Assembly: GCA_039028975.1 (NCBI GenBank)
Contig: JBCCHB010000039.1
Coordinates: forward strand, 44,478 to 108,477
Length of the DNA stretch: 64,000 nt
Origin: JAHBNG01 sp039028975
GTDB lineage: Bacteria > Chloroflexota > Anaerolineae > Caldilineales > Caldilineaceae
Direction: 5' to 3'
Position 1 is the first letter of the stretch, and each line of letters starts with the position of its first letter. The notes below the pieces were generated by a model. The model searched no databases. It was not told where the DNA came from and saw only the letters and a list, made by a program, of their open reading frames with translations. Below are positions 8,993-17,713 of the stretch, one piece after another. A program made the translations under genes and the position numbers.

Positions 8993-10390
8993 CTATTCGC
9001 TCTCTGCTGCCAACCCTTCGTCAATGTCTTGCTGGATGCGCTCAAGTGCCTCATCCAACGTCAGCTCGCCGACAAGCACCTGGGTAATCCGATCACGGGA
9101 GGCATCGAACATAATTCGATTGAAGGGATACGCTTGCAGATCAAAGGCGGTCTGATCCAAAAAGCCGACTTGAGCCACAAAGACATCCAGGGCATCTTTT
9201 GCCAGTTGCAGGTCGGTTTCGAATGGTACACCAGCCTCGGAAAGCCCCAGGTGGGCCGGAATAAAGAGAGTGCGTGCAGAGAACTCGCTAAGAATCTCTT
9301 CCGATGACAGGAATTCCATCACCCGGGCCACTTCGGCTGGATGCTCTGTATCTTTGATAGCCACCAATGCCGCACCACCGGGCATTCCTGTACATGCACC
9401 AGGACCACAGGGATTGGGGACGGCAACCCAGTCAAAGGCGTCACCGATCTGTTCGCTAAACTGACCGACCTGCCAACTGCCCGACATGTAGAAGACCAAC
9501 TGGGCATTGGCAAATTCTTCATTGGCTCCCGCATACCCAGTATTACCCGCCCAAATGTCCATGGGCATAGTGCCATCCTGATGCCAATTGACGAAGAGTT
9601 CAGCCATGGCGGCGAATCCTTCATCGCCGCTAAGAACAGGATTCCCGTCGGCATCGAAATATTTTGCACCCATGCTGATGGCTGGACCAGCAAGGCGGTG
9701 ACCGCTGCGATCCATGGCCATTGGCATCTCAATCTCGAGCGCCTCGGCCACTGCACTTGCAGCCGCAGCCCAATCTTCCCAAGTGGCTCCTTCTCCTGGT
9801 ACGTCAACACCAGCCTGCTCAAAGAGTGTCTTGTTGATGTAAGGACCCGTGACGGTCAACTGGGTCATAAAACCGTTAATGCTCGAGGTATCCCCCGTCT
9901 GTCGTAGCCATGCCAAGAATGGGCCAAAGCTTTCTTCCCAGTAAGCCGTATCACCCAAGTGCGGACTCATGTCCAAGTAGAACTCAGCTAGACCACCTAA
10001 ATCGGTCACCCGGGCCATATCAGGACCTTCCCCTGCCGCAAGCTGAATCGGTAGATTTTCCAGAATCTGCTGATAGGCAACTGTATCCATGACGACCTTT
10101 ATATCCGGATTGTCCGCCTCGAAGCGGTCCAACAGATCCCGCATGATCACATCTTCATTGCCATCTGTGTACCAAGTCATCCGTAGCTCGACGGCGTCAC
10201 CCGAAGATTCGCTCGCTTGGGTTTCTTCGGCTGGGGCTTCTGTTGCTTCTGCAGATACTTCTTCACTCCCTGCATCACTGCTGGCATCGCTATCATTGCT
10301 CGGGGCGGCTGCGGGTGTAGCACATTGTACTGCTACAAATGTAAAGACAAGCATAATTGTTATGACAAGCCAACTCTTCCTCTGTAACAT
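8993..10390 (-). CDS. Sugar ABC transporter substrate-binding lipoprotein (family 1 extracellular solute-binding protein)
   Basis: A 465-residue lipoprotein, first gene of the minus-strand sugar importer. AAGGAGA precedes the ATG. The signal peptide ends in VAVQC, giving lipidated Cys23, followed by an Ala/Glu/Ser-rich low-complexity linker (to about residue 65). The mature domain has the family 1 fold pattern: LRMTWYTDGNEDVIMRDLLD at the start, a DMARV strand and the Gly-rich hinge segments, then VFYMSGSWQVGQF and the CUT1-like end. It delivers a sugar or oligosaccharide to the permeases downstream; the ligand cannot be read from the sequence. Confidence 0.9.
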   Translation of the reverse strand: MLQRKSWLVITIMLVFTFVAVQCATPAAAPSNDSDASSDAGSEEVSAEATEAPAEETQASESSGDAVELRMTWYTDGNEDVIMRDLLDRFEADNPDIKVVMDTVAYQQILENLPIQLAAGEGPDMARVTDLGGLAEFYLDMSPHLGDTAYWEESFGPFLAWLRQTGDTSSINGFMTQLTVTGPYINKTLFEQAGVDVPGEGATWEDWAAAASAVAEALEIEMPMAMDRSGHRLAGPAISMGAKYFDADGNPVLSGDEGFAAMAELFVNWHQDGTMPMDIWAGNTGYAGANEEFANAQLVFYMSGSWQVGQFSEQIGDAFDWVAVPNPCGPGACTGMPGGAALVAIKDTEHPAEVARVMEFLSSEEILSEFSARTLFIPAHLGLSEAGVPFETDLQLAKDALDVFVAQVGFLDQTAFDLQAYPFNRIMFDASRDRITQVLVGELTLDEALERIQQDIDEGLAAESE

Positions 10391-10811
10391 TGAGTAGTCT
10401 CCTTGAAATATGTAATTATTCGATGTAGTTGTTCACAAAACTTAGTTGTCTATGGCGATTCAAGATGCATCACGTTCGGTCGGCCTCAGGTTAATCTGTG
10501 GGGTAACCTATAAAGACCCGAATATATTGTGAAGGATGAGCAAGGCTGTGTAATACGATAATGTGACCAATGAGGAGGGTCACCAACCTAACCCTACATC
10601 AATATAACCCAGTTTCTTGTGCTTCACAAATACGGCACTCGCCGCACAATGATTGAATAATAAGTAGCGCAAAACGCGGGGAAAGGCACCCTCAGGTGTG
10701 GACCTTCTGAAAGGCAACCGATATCTAAGGGCATTTGCTTTGATGCGATCTGCTCTGAAAATAACAAAGATGAGAAGTTTAAAAAGATGCTGATACAGGG
10801 GTGTCTTTTCT
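10391..10811. other. Intergenic region of 421 bases
   Basis: Upstream control region of the minus-strand sugar importer and downstream flank of the SDR gene. A small inverted repeat, GTGACC / GGTCAC, lies near 10562-10580 and could be an operator, but it is short. No gene, tRNA or clear terminator was recognised. Confidence 0.4.
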
Positions 10812-11690
10812 CTAATTCATCTCATACCCACCATCTACATTGAGTGTTTGCCCAGTGATATAATCCGCATCTTCAGAACAGAGGAATGCTACGGCGCCAC
10901 TTAGATCTTCAGGTGTAGAGGCTCGCTTAAGCGGCACCGCGTTGACAATATTGCGCACGGCCTCTCCTGGCTCAGCACCAAAAAGGTCCGCTCGATCTCT
11001 GTCGATGCGCTCCCACATAGATGTCAAAACCACGCCCGGGCAGATTGCGTTAACGTTGATGCGGTAGGGGGCCAATGCCAGTGCCGCCGATTGGGTTATG
11101 CTGATAATCGCTGCTTTGCTGGCGGCGTAGGCAGTAGCCAAAGGGCGACCTTTACGACCAGAAATTGAAGAGATGCTCACGATCTTGCCGTAGCTATTGG
11201 CCAACTCACTGGAGGGTTCTGCGGAACGAACACTCTGCTGGTCCATAGCAATCACGTCGGCGGGTGTGCTGTCATTGCGAAGGTCCTCGGGTAATTGGCG
11301 AATCATCTGTTCGGCCACCTTTTGTAATACAAAGAAGGTGCCATTTTGGTTGACGTTGATGGTCTGGGTCCACTCAGCTTCGGTCACATCGAGCATAGGT
11401 TTGGTATGAATAATGCCTGCGTTATTGACCAAAATATCGATACGCCCAAATCGGTCAACCACGTCTGTAACCATTTGGCTGACGGCGGCTGGGTCGGATA
11501 TATCAACTGCATAGGGGATGGACGACGCTCCACTTGCACCAAGTTCGGTCGCCGTTGCTTTAGCAGCCTCTGAGTCGTAGTCAGCAATCACTACTGACGC
11601 ACCTTCCTTCGCAAATCGTTTGGCAATACCCTGGCCGATTCCTCTTGCAGAACCGGTGACAATGACGATCTTATTGTGGAAACGTTCCAT
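10812..11690 (-). CDS. Short-chain dehydrogenase/reductase (SDR), NAD(P)-dependent
   Basis: A 292-residue classical SDR. The start has TAGGAGATC upstream. Residues 8-20 (VTGSARGIGQGIA) form the TGxxxGxG cofactor loop; IADYD after strand 2 suggests NAD(H) preference. NNAG is present (residues 89-92), and the catalytic set includes Ser in SSISG and the YAASK motif. An insert of about 30 residues between helix 4 and the catalytic Ser (QLPEDLRND to SSELANSYG) is longer than in most SDRs. Family members oxidise sugars, polyols or 3-hydroxyacyl substrates. Its place next to a sugar importer and an exporter suggests a role in sugar or polyol use; the substrate is unknown. Confidence 0.88.
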   Translation of the reverse strand: MERFHNKIVIVTGSARGIGQGIAKRFAKEGASVVIADYDSEAAKATATELGASGASSIPYAVDISDPAAVSQMVTDVVDRFGRIDILVNNAGIIHTKPMLDVTEAEWTQTINVNQNGTFFVLQKVAEQMIRQLPEDLRNDSTPADVIAMDQQSVRSAEPSSELANSYGKIVSISSISGRKGRPLATAYAASKAAIISITQSAALALAPYRINVNAICPGVVLTSMWERIDRDRADLFGAEPGEAVRNIVNAVPLKRASTPEDLSGAVAFLCSEDADYITGQTLNVDGGYEMN

Positions 11691-11913
11691 TTTGAGGATC
11701 TCCTAAATGATTGGGTAGTGATATGACGGTCGTTTTCAAAGTTGTCGTGTTCGCAAGCTCCATCAGTGACTAAACTAAGGTTTTAGATCAGAGCTGAGCA
11801 TATCTTTTGTTGTATAGGAAAGTGAAAAATCGGCCCTGAGACATGGCCAAATTCTGGCCGATTAGCTTAAGGCTGATTAGCTAAAAGCTTTTTATTAGCC
11901 AAAGTCATCAGCC

Positions 11914-13353
11914 TTATTCACTCGTTGGCTCACTTAATCCCAATACAATCGAGGCTCCTATTAGAGGAAAGATCGTATACCAGAAAAAGACACTCTGATA
12001 CGCGTTGAGTTCAGGTAGATTTTGGTTGAGATAGGATTGTAGCATAACGCCAGCAAGAGCTGTTCCCACAGCCGCACCGGCGAAGCGGATGGTTCCGTAC
12101 ACTCCCGCAGCTGTTCCCGTTTGCTCTTCGCTTAATCCGACCATGGCAGTTCGATGAAGGGACACCAAAACGGCACCTGCCCCAAACCCATAGACAATCA
12201 GTACTATCACATGAATCCACAGAGGTGTTGTTCCCGGCATTTGCGAATAGATGAGCATGACGAGCGCCTGTACCCCAAAACCAACTAACGCAGGTAGACG
12301 ACTGCCCACCCGGTCAGCCAGCTTGCCGATGGCCCTGGTGACTAGGGCCATGGAACCCGATGTAATCATCAACATGCCACCCAAGGTGGCTGCGTTCAGA
12401 TCATAGATATCGACCAGGTAGAGAGGTAAAAGAATACTCAACCCTGCCTGAATAAACATGCGCAACGAGGCGCAGATGGCAGAACGGCTAAAGAGCGGAT
12501 TGCTAAAGAGCGTTAGGTCAATAAAAGGGTTGGCATGATTGTTCTCGCGCATAATAAACCCTGCCATGGCAATAAGCGTCACGCCCAATAAGCGCCAATC
12601 TTGCAGTGGCTCAATGCCTGTAATGGGTCGGCTAGAGAGATAAAAGAGAAGAAAAGAGAGACTGATGGTAAGAAGCCCAGCCCCAATCCAGTCAAAGCGA
12701 CGGGCATATCCGGGCACAATATTGCTTAACCCCGGCGGCACCTTGTACAGAATAGCCAGCAGCGCAATAAGACAGAAGAGGAGCAGCGGCATAAATGCCA
12801 TGCGCCATCCCCATTGATCAATCAAGAATCCGGCAATCAATGGTGTGGCAAAACCAGTTGCCGGTCCCACCGTCGTCCATGCCCCCAATGCGCTTCCCCG
12901 TTCTTTGGAGGGATAGATAGCAGCGATTAATGCCATAGCTAAGGGCGTCAACCCTGCGCCGCCAATGCCCTGGATGGCCCGCCCCACTATTAACCAAGCG
13001 AGATTCGGCGCAGCCACTGTAAGGACGGTGCCGATAGAGTAGATGGCCACACCTGCCAGTAAAAGACGACGCTTTCCCAATCCGTCACTGAGTCGTCCAA
13101 AGACTGCCATTAGCACCATGAACGGTAAGGTAAAAGCGGCGGCCACCCAAGCTGTCACATCTGCCCCGATCATAAAATCGTCGCGAATAATGGGCAAGGC
13201 AACCCGGGTAGTTGCCGATGCCAGGGGCATAAGCATGGTGGGAAAGATTAGGCTGATAAGAATTTGCTTGGCTAGTTCGGGGGGTATGGTGGGGCGGGTG
13301 GTTGGAGGGTCTGGTTCATCGGCAGACGGATAAGGCTCAGATGTGGCTGTCAT
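11914..13353 (-). CDS. MFS transporter, drug:H+ antiporter (DHA2-like)
   Basis: An integral membrane protein of 479 residues from the ATG at 13353, which has GAAGGAAC upstream; a nine-codon longer start is possible. Around 12-14 membrane spans are visible. The MFS motif A, GRLSDGLGKRRLL, follows span 2, and the motif C-like segment GPATGFATPLIAG lies in span 5, which is typical of antiporters. QGIGGAGLTPLAMALIAAIY is the usual span-4 region of DHA2/EmrB-type exporters. It should export a small molecule in exchange for protons. It follows the SDR on the same strand after a 223-base gap and is divergent from the PhyH gene. Confidence 0.85.
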   Translation of the reverse strand: MTATSEPYPSADEPDPPTTRPTIPPELAKQILISLIFPTMLMPLASATTRVALPIIRDDFMIGADVTAWVAAAFTLPFMVLMAVFGRLSDGLGKRRLLLAGVAIYSIGTVLTVAAPNLAWLIVGRAIQGIGGAGLTPLAMALIAAIYPSKERGSALGAWTTVGPATGFATPLIAGFLIDQWGWRMAFMPLLLFCLIALLAILYKVPPGLSNIVPGYARRFDWIGAGLLTISLSFLLFYLSSRPITGIEPLQDWRLLGVTLIAMAGFIMRENNHANPFIDLTLFSNPLFSRSAICASLRMFIQAGLSILLPLYLVDIYDLNAATLGGMLMITSGSMALVTRAIGKLADRVGSRLPALVGFGVQALVMLIYSQMPGTTPLWIHVIVLIVYGFGAGAVLVSLHRTAMVGLSEEQTGTAAGVYGTIRFAGAAVGTALAGVMLQSYLNQNLPELNAYQSVFFWYTIFPLIGASIVLGLSEPTSE

Positions 13354-13380
13354 GGTGTGGTTCCTTCGTTTGTATCTCAC

Positions 13381-13611
13381 GATTGATTGTCAATGGGAGA
13401 ATCGGAGACCTGTGCACAATCAATTAGTTCGCTACGGGTGGATTGAGTTTTCACTGACGTAGACGGGCGTTGCGAACTACTGATTATAGAGAGGGTTGAA
13501 GGGGGTGTCAAGCTCATCAAAATAAGTAGGGGTAACAAGAGTGGGAGACAAGGAGTTGTATGTTAAAATGAGAAGCAATTCTTCTCAATCGCACATCGAA
13601 AGGAAAATTCT
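13381..13611. promoter_or_regulatory. Divergent intergenic region between MFS and PhyH-like genes
   Basis: A 231-base gap read outward in both directions. TATGTTAAAATGAG near 13559 is a plausible -10 region for the plus-strand gene, whose ribosome site GAAAGGAAAA precedes 13612. No palindromic operator was recognised. Confidence 0.35.
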
Positions 13612-14469
13612 ATGGCCAGCACAACCATGTACTCCCAGACCGACTTTAAAATTTTACCCGATGAAGAACAATTGAATCAGCTTGACCGTGCGCTACGCTT
13701 CCATCCAGTCACTACCCCTTCACCTCAGGTACTCACTCAGGAGGAGATTGAGCGCTACAACCGAGAAGGCTATCTTAAAGGCTATTCGATCTTTGACCAA
13801 ACAGAAGCCGACGACCTACGCAGCTACTTTGATCAATTGTTGGAGAAAGTGCTGGCAGAAGGGGGCGATTCCTATTCGATCATTTCTGCCCATTTGAAGT
13901 ATGGACGGATCTATGATCTGGTTAAGCATCCCAAGATTGTCTCCTATGTAACCGATATTCTCGGCCAAGATGCCGTCTGCTGGGGCGCTCATTTTTTCTG
14001 CAAGCTACCCCATGATCCCAAAAAGGTAGCTTGGCACCAAGACGCCAGCTTTTGGCCTCTAACGCCATCCAAGACCACCACCGTCTGGTTGGCGATTGAT
14101 GACGCAGATACGGAGAATGCCTGCATGCGCTTCGTCTCTGGATCCCACCATCATGGGCATTTGACTTACCGTATTGCAGAAGAAGCTGAACAGAGCGTTT
14201 TACGTCAGAGTGTTGATGAGGTAGAGCAGTACGGAACACCGGTGGATGACGATCTGAAGGCCGGTGAGATTTCACTTCATAGCGACTTGCTCCTTCATGG
14301 TTCGGATGCCAACCATTCAGCTCGTCGCCGATGCGGGTTAACGTTACGATACTGTGCCGCAGAGGTCTGGAGCGATCCCGCCTTGGGGTGGAACAAAGAG
14401 GGGGTGATTGTTAGTGGTAGCGATGCTAGAGGACATTGGGGCAATCCCGAGAGACCAACTCAGGAGTAA
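13612..14469 (+). CDS. Phytanoyl-CoA dioxygenase (PhyH) family Fe(II)/2-oxoglutarate oxygenase
   Basis: A 285-residue cytoplasmic oxygenase. The Fe(II) ligands are visible: His142 and Asp144 in WHQDASFW, and the distal His in LHSDLLLHGS, with a downstream Arg in RRRCGLTLRY that would bind 2-oxoglutarate. The N-terminal helix pattern EEIERYNREGYLKGY is typical of the family. Bacterial members hydroxylate diverse small molecules, so no substrate is assigned. It is followed after 12 bases by the gamma-glutamyltransferase and then a 2-hydroxyacid dehydrogenase, forming a likely three-gene operon for breakdown or modification of a small amine or amino-acid conjugate. Confidence 0.85.
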   Translation: MASTTMYSQTDFKILPDEEQLNQLDRALRFHPVTTPSPQVLTQEEIERYNREGYLKGYSIFDQTEADDLRSYFDQLLEKVLAEGGDSYSIISAHLKYGRIYDLVKHPKIVSYVTDILGQDAVCWGAHFFCKLPHDPKKVAWHQDASFWPLTPSKTTTVWLAIDDADTENACMRFVSGSHHHGHLTYRIAEEAEQSVLRQSVDEVEQYGTPVDDDLKAGEISLHSDLLLHGSDANHSARRRCGLTLRYCAAEVWSDPALGWNKEGVIVSGSDARGHWGNPERPTQE

Positions 14470-14481
14470 GGCACAATCAAG

Positions 14482-16128
14482 ATGACCCAATCTGAAAGAA
14501 AGACCTTAGGAATTGTCGCCGCTCCTCACCATCTAGCGGCGCAGGTAGGGGCAGAGATTCTGCGCGACGGCGGCAATGCATTTGACGCAGCGGTCAGCGT
14601 GGCCTTGGCCATTGGCGTGGTTCAACCCTATCATTCAGGCATTGGTGGTGGGTGCAACATCACCTTTCGCACGACTAATGGTGAAACGAGCCATATAAAC
14701 GCCCGTGGCCCAGCCCCCCACCGCTTAGAACGGAAGCTTCTTCTTCATCAGGATGGCACGCCCAATGATCGACTGGCAACTATGGGTGGAATGGCCAGCA
14801 CCATCCCTAGCTTTGTAGCTGGGCTAAGTATGCTACATGAGGGGCGTGGTCAACTTCCTTGGCGCGATCTCTTGATGGCACCTAGGCGGATCGCCTTAGA
14901 GGGATTCCCAGCCGATTTTATGTTGGCCAATGTGTATCATAGCTATAATTCAGCAGAGAAGTTGACCCGCTATGCCGGTCAGTCGCCTCTTGGCCAACCG
15001 ATTGTGGAAGGTCAACAAATTCTCCAACCCCAGATGGCTGCCACATTGGATGCGATTGCCCAAAATCCTCGCACGGTTTATGAAGGTGAAATTGGAGAAC
15101 GTTTGGTGGCGGCCATTCGGCAGAGCGGTGGTGTACTCTCTATGGATGATCTAAGCAACTATCGGCCAGAAGTCACCCAACTCCACAACGTTTCCTATGG
15201 CGATTGGCATATATTGGCCCCAGGCTTACCCACCATTGGCTCGCTACAGACTCTGCTCTCTTTGCGGATTCTGGATCAACACGATCTGAGCCAAATCTCG
15301 CCCGGCTCTATAGCCCATTTCCACCTCATCGCGGAGGCTGTCCGGGCCACTTACGCTGCTCGTGCGCAAGTAGAAAGCAACGAGGATGCTGCCAAGATCC
15401 TTGATGTCATCTATGCCCAAAAGCTGGCTGCCGACATCAATCTAAATGGCGTAACGCCTTCTATCTTTCATCAACTTGACGGACGCAAACAGAATGTTGG
15501 GGAAGAGACCTGTACCAGTCATTTCTGCGTGGCGGACGATCAGGGCAACATAGTCTCCCAAACTCAGACAGTTCGTAGCTACTTTGGATCGGGCGTCATC
15601 GATTCAGAGACAGGCATTGTGCTCAACGACTCAGTGGGAGACTTTAGCTTGCGCCCAGGCGAAGTTACCACTCAAGGCATCCGTTATCAGGGAAACTACA
15701 ATCTGGTCGGACCAGGAGCAGAACCAGCCAGCAGCCAATGCCCACTCATTGCTATCCACCCAGAGAGCGGTGATGTCATTGCTGCAGGTGGCGCGGGTGG
15801 TCCTAGAATTGTCAGTGCTACGCTCCAAGCCTTGGTCAACCAGATTTCTTTTGGCATGGATCCCCGTTTCGCCGCCATCTTTCCGAGGGTGCATAGCCAC
15901 GGCCCTGTAACGGATGTGGAACCGAATAGTGGTGCCGCAGGTAGATTATCTACCTTGGGACATCAGGTCAGGGCTCTGCCGGCTTTGGGCATTATGCAGA
16001 CTATCCGACGGCGAGGCGACCTTTGGGAAGGGGGGGCTGATCCGCGAGGGCCAGGCTCTGCCGTTGTGGTACAACAAGAGGGTTCTCAAATTACATTACG
16101 CGGATATGGACAATCAACTATCTTATGA
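14482..16128 (+). CDS. ggt: Gamma-glutamyltransferase family protein
   Basis: A 548-residue N-terminal-nucleophile hydrolase of the Ggt family, which cleaves gamma-glutamyl amides and self-processes into two chains. CAGGAGTAAGG precedes the ATG. The N-terminal signature GIGGGCNITFR is present. The processing site and nucleophile should be Thr345 in ETCTSHFCVADDQGN, which corresponds to the family's TTH(Y/F)S motif, here with Ser and Cys replacements after the Thr. The C-terminal Gly-rich oxyanion motif is AAGGAGGPRI. No signal peptide is visible, unlike periplasmic Ggt, so it may act inside the cell as a gamma-glutamyl or acylase-like amidohydrolase. It overlaps the next gene by four bases (ATGA). 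Confidence 0.85.
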   Translation: MTQSERKTLGIVAAPHHLAAQVGAEILRDGGNAFDAAVSVALAIGVVQPYHSGIGGGCNITFRTTNGETSHINARGPAPHRLERKLLLHQDGTPNDRLATMGGMASTIPSFVAGLSMLHEGRGQLPWRDLLMAPRRIALEGFPADFMLANVYHSYNSAEKLTRYAGQSPLGQPIVEGQQILQPQMAATLDAIAQNPRTVYEGEIGERLVAAIRQSGGVLSMDDLSNYRPEVTQLHNVSYGDWHILAPGLPTIGSLQTLLSLRILDQHDLSQISPGSIAHFHLIAEAVRATYAARAQVESNEDAAKILDVIYAQKLAADINLNGVTPSIFHQLDGRKQNVGEETCTSHFCVADDQGNIVSQTQTVRSYFGSGVIDSETGIVLNDSVGDFSLRPGEVTTQGIRYQGNYNLVGPGAEPASSQCPLIAIHPESGDVIAAGGAGGPRIVSATLQALVNQISFGMDPRFAAIFPRVHSHGPVTDVEPNSGAAGRLSTLGHQVRALPALGIMQTIRRRGDLWEGGADPRGPGSAVVVQQEGSQITLRGYGQSTIL

Positions 16129-17117
16129 GTACAGAAATCAAAGTTTTCCTTATTGAAGAAGATAAGCAGGGTGGTCCGGAGCAGTTACAAAAGCGGCTGG
16201 CTAACCCGAACATTCAACTTGCTCACGGTAAAAGGCCACCGGAAGATGCCGACTACGAGATTCTCATTGGGGCTTTCCCTTCTCAAGAATTTGTGGAAGC
16301 CAGCCGAAATCTAAAGAGTCTAATCATTCCTTATGCAGGTCCACCCCAGGCCACCCAGGAATTAATGCGAGAGTATCCGCACATTGCCGTTCATAACGCA
16401 CCATACAACTCTATCGCCTCAGCTGAGACTGCGTTGGCACTCATGTTAGGCTGTGCCAAATTTTTGGCCAAAGGGGACATGAATCTACGACGGGGTGACT
16501 GGACCTTACGGTATAGTGTCCAGCCCCAACTTATTCTTCACGGACGTACAGCGCTTATTCTCGGTTATGGCCGAATCGGGCGGCGGATGGCACCAGTCTG
16601 TCATGCTCTGGGTATGGAGGTAATTGGCATTCGGCGTACGCTTCAGGAAGAGGATGTTCAGGATGAGTGGGCAGAGGTTTATGGAGTTGACCGGTTACAC
16701 GAGCAGTTGTCTCGGGCTCACCTTTTGCTAGCGGCGCTGCCGGGTACGCCTGAAACGATTGGTCTGATTGGCACCCAAGAGCTGAGCCTGCTGAAAGATG
16801 GTGCTATTGTGGTAAACGTTGGCCGGGGCATGGTCATTGATGAAACGGCTCTCTACAACGCACTGATCTCGGGTAAATTGTCCGGGGCCGGTATCGACGC
16901 TTGGTACAACTATCCCCGTTCAGTAGAGGAAAGAACCCAGACGATGCCTTCTCAGTATGCTTTTCATGAGATGGAAAATGTAATCCTTAGCCCCCATCGG
17001 GCTGGTTGGTTGGGTAGTGAAGATGAGAGTCGCATGGCCATGTTGGCAGAGATGTTGAATGAATTGGCTGCCTCTGGCGCGTTGCCAAATCCAGTTAACA
17101 TGGAACTTGGGTATTGA
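16125..17117 (+). CDS. D-isomer-specific 2-hydroxyacid dehydrogenase
   Basis: A 330-residue NAD(P)-dependent oxidoreductase, translationally coupled to the gamma-glutamyltransferase by the ATGA overlap. The cofactor motif is LGYGRIGRRMAPVCHALG (residues about 144-161). The catalytic Arg region VNVGRGMVIDETAL and the His of ILSPHRAGW are in place. The family interconverts 2-oxo and D-2-hydroxy acids (glycerate, phosphoglycerate, lactate). It lacks the C-terminal ACT domain of SerA. In this operon it would reduce or oxidise an acid released by the upstream oxygenase and hydrolase; that is inference. Confidence 0.85.
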   Translation: MSTEIKVFLIEEDKQGGPEQLQKRLANPNIQLAHGKRPPEDADYEILIGAFPSQEFVEASRNLKSLIIPYAGPPQATQELMREYPHIAVHNAPYNSIASAETALALMLGCAKFLAKGDMNLRRGDWTLRYSVQPQLILHGRTALILGYGRIGRRMAPVCHALGMEVIGIRRTLQEEDVQDEWAEVYGVDRLHEQLSRAHLLLAALPGTPETIGLIGTQELSLLKDGAIVVNVGRGMVIDETALYNALISGKLSGAGIDAWYNYPRSVEERTQTMPSQYAFHEMENVILSPHRAGWLGSEDESRMAMLAEMLNELAASGALPNPVNMELGY

Positions 17118-17713
17118 GGAAACGGTTGTAAGATTGACAAAATATAGATGCAACAGAAATACAAGAGGCCCAGCATACTGCTGAGCCTCTTGCACCCATT
17201 CCTGCACCCAAAAGGAGAAAACTTACCCAAAAAGAGGAGAAAGTCTATCGAGGACAATTGTAGCATGGGGTGGGTGCTATGTCTCTAGTACTATGGTACT
17301 ACCCTGTGAAGATGGCAACCATTTGGACATATTGGACAAGCCTCACGTTCGATTTTGACAAGTCCTACATTCGATTGTAAGATGTGCCTACTCTTACCTA
17401 TAGGGTCTTGAATCAAGACCTGTGATAGAAAAATTTCCCTCCCCACCTGATTATATTCAGCTTTGATCTGGATGAGACAAATGAAGTCTTCTACCTGAAC
17501 CGAGTCTCTCTCAATTAGATTTAGCCACAATAAGAAATCGATTTCAGCTCTGTTGCACATGATAGAATTCTTGCTTATGCAAATCCGCAAAGACGTTAGC
17601 CCCAACTGCGTCTTAGCGTCTTTGCATAAGGAGTAATCTCGCCGTTGAACATCAATGATTGTATAACGGTATACTGCTACACAAAATGAACTACTGAATA
17701 CTTTAAGGAGAAA
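17118..17713. other. Intergenic region of 596 bases with two hairpins
   Basis: A 31-base near-perfect palindrome at 17162-17192 (arms CAAGAGGC / GCCTCTTG) can end the upstream operon, though no T-run follows. At 17574-17630, CTTATGCAAA and GCAAAGACG face CGTCTTTGCATAAG, a hairpin or operator about 80 bases before the next ATG. TGTATAACGGTATACT near 17657 may be a promoter. No convincing gene lies here. Confidence 0.45.

Noticed and set aside
9341..9907. 188-codon open frame opposite the sugar-binding protein
   Set aside because: Shadow of a gene with clear signal peptide and family motifs; its own translation is unlike any known fold.
17162..17192. Palindrome as a definite intrinsic terminator
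   Set aside because: The stem is good, but no T-run follows on either side, so only a hairpin is claimed.
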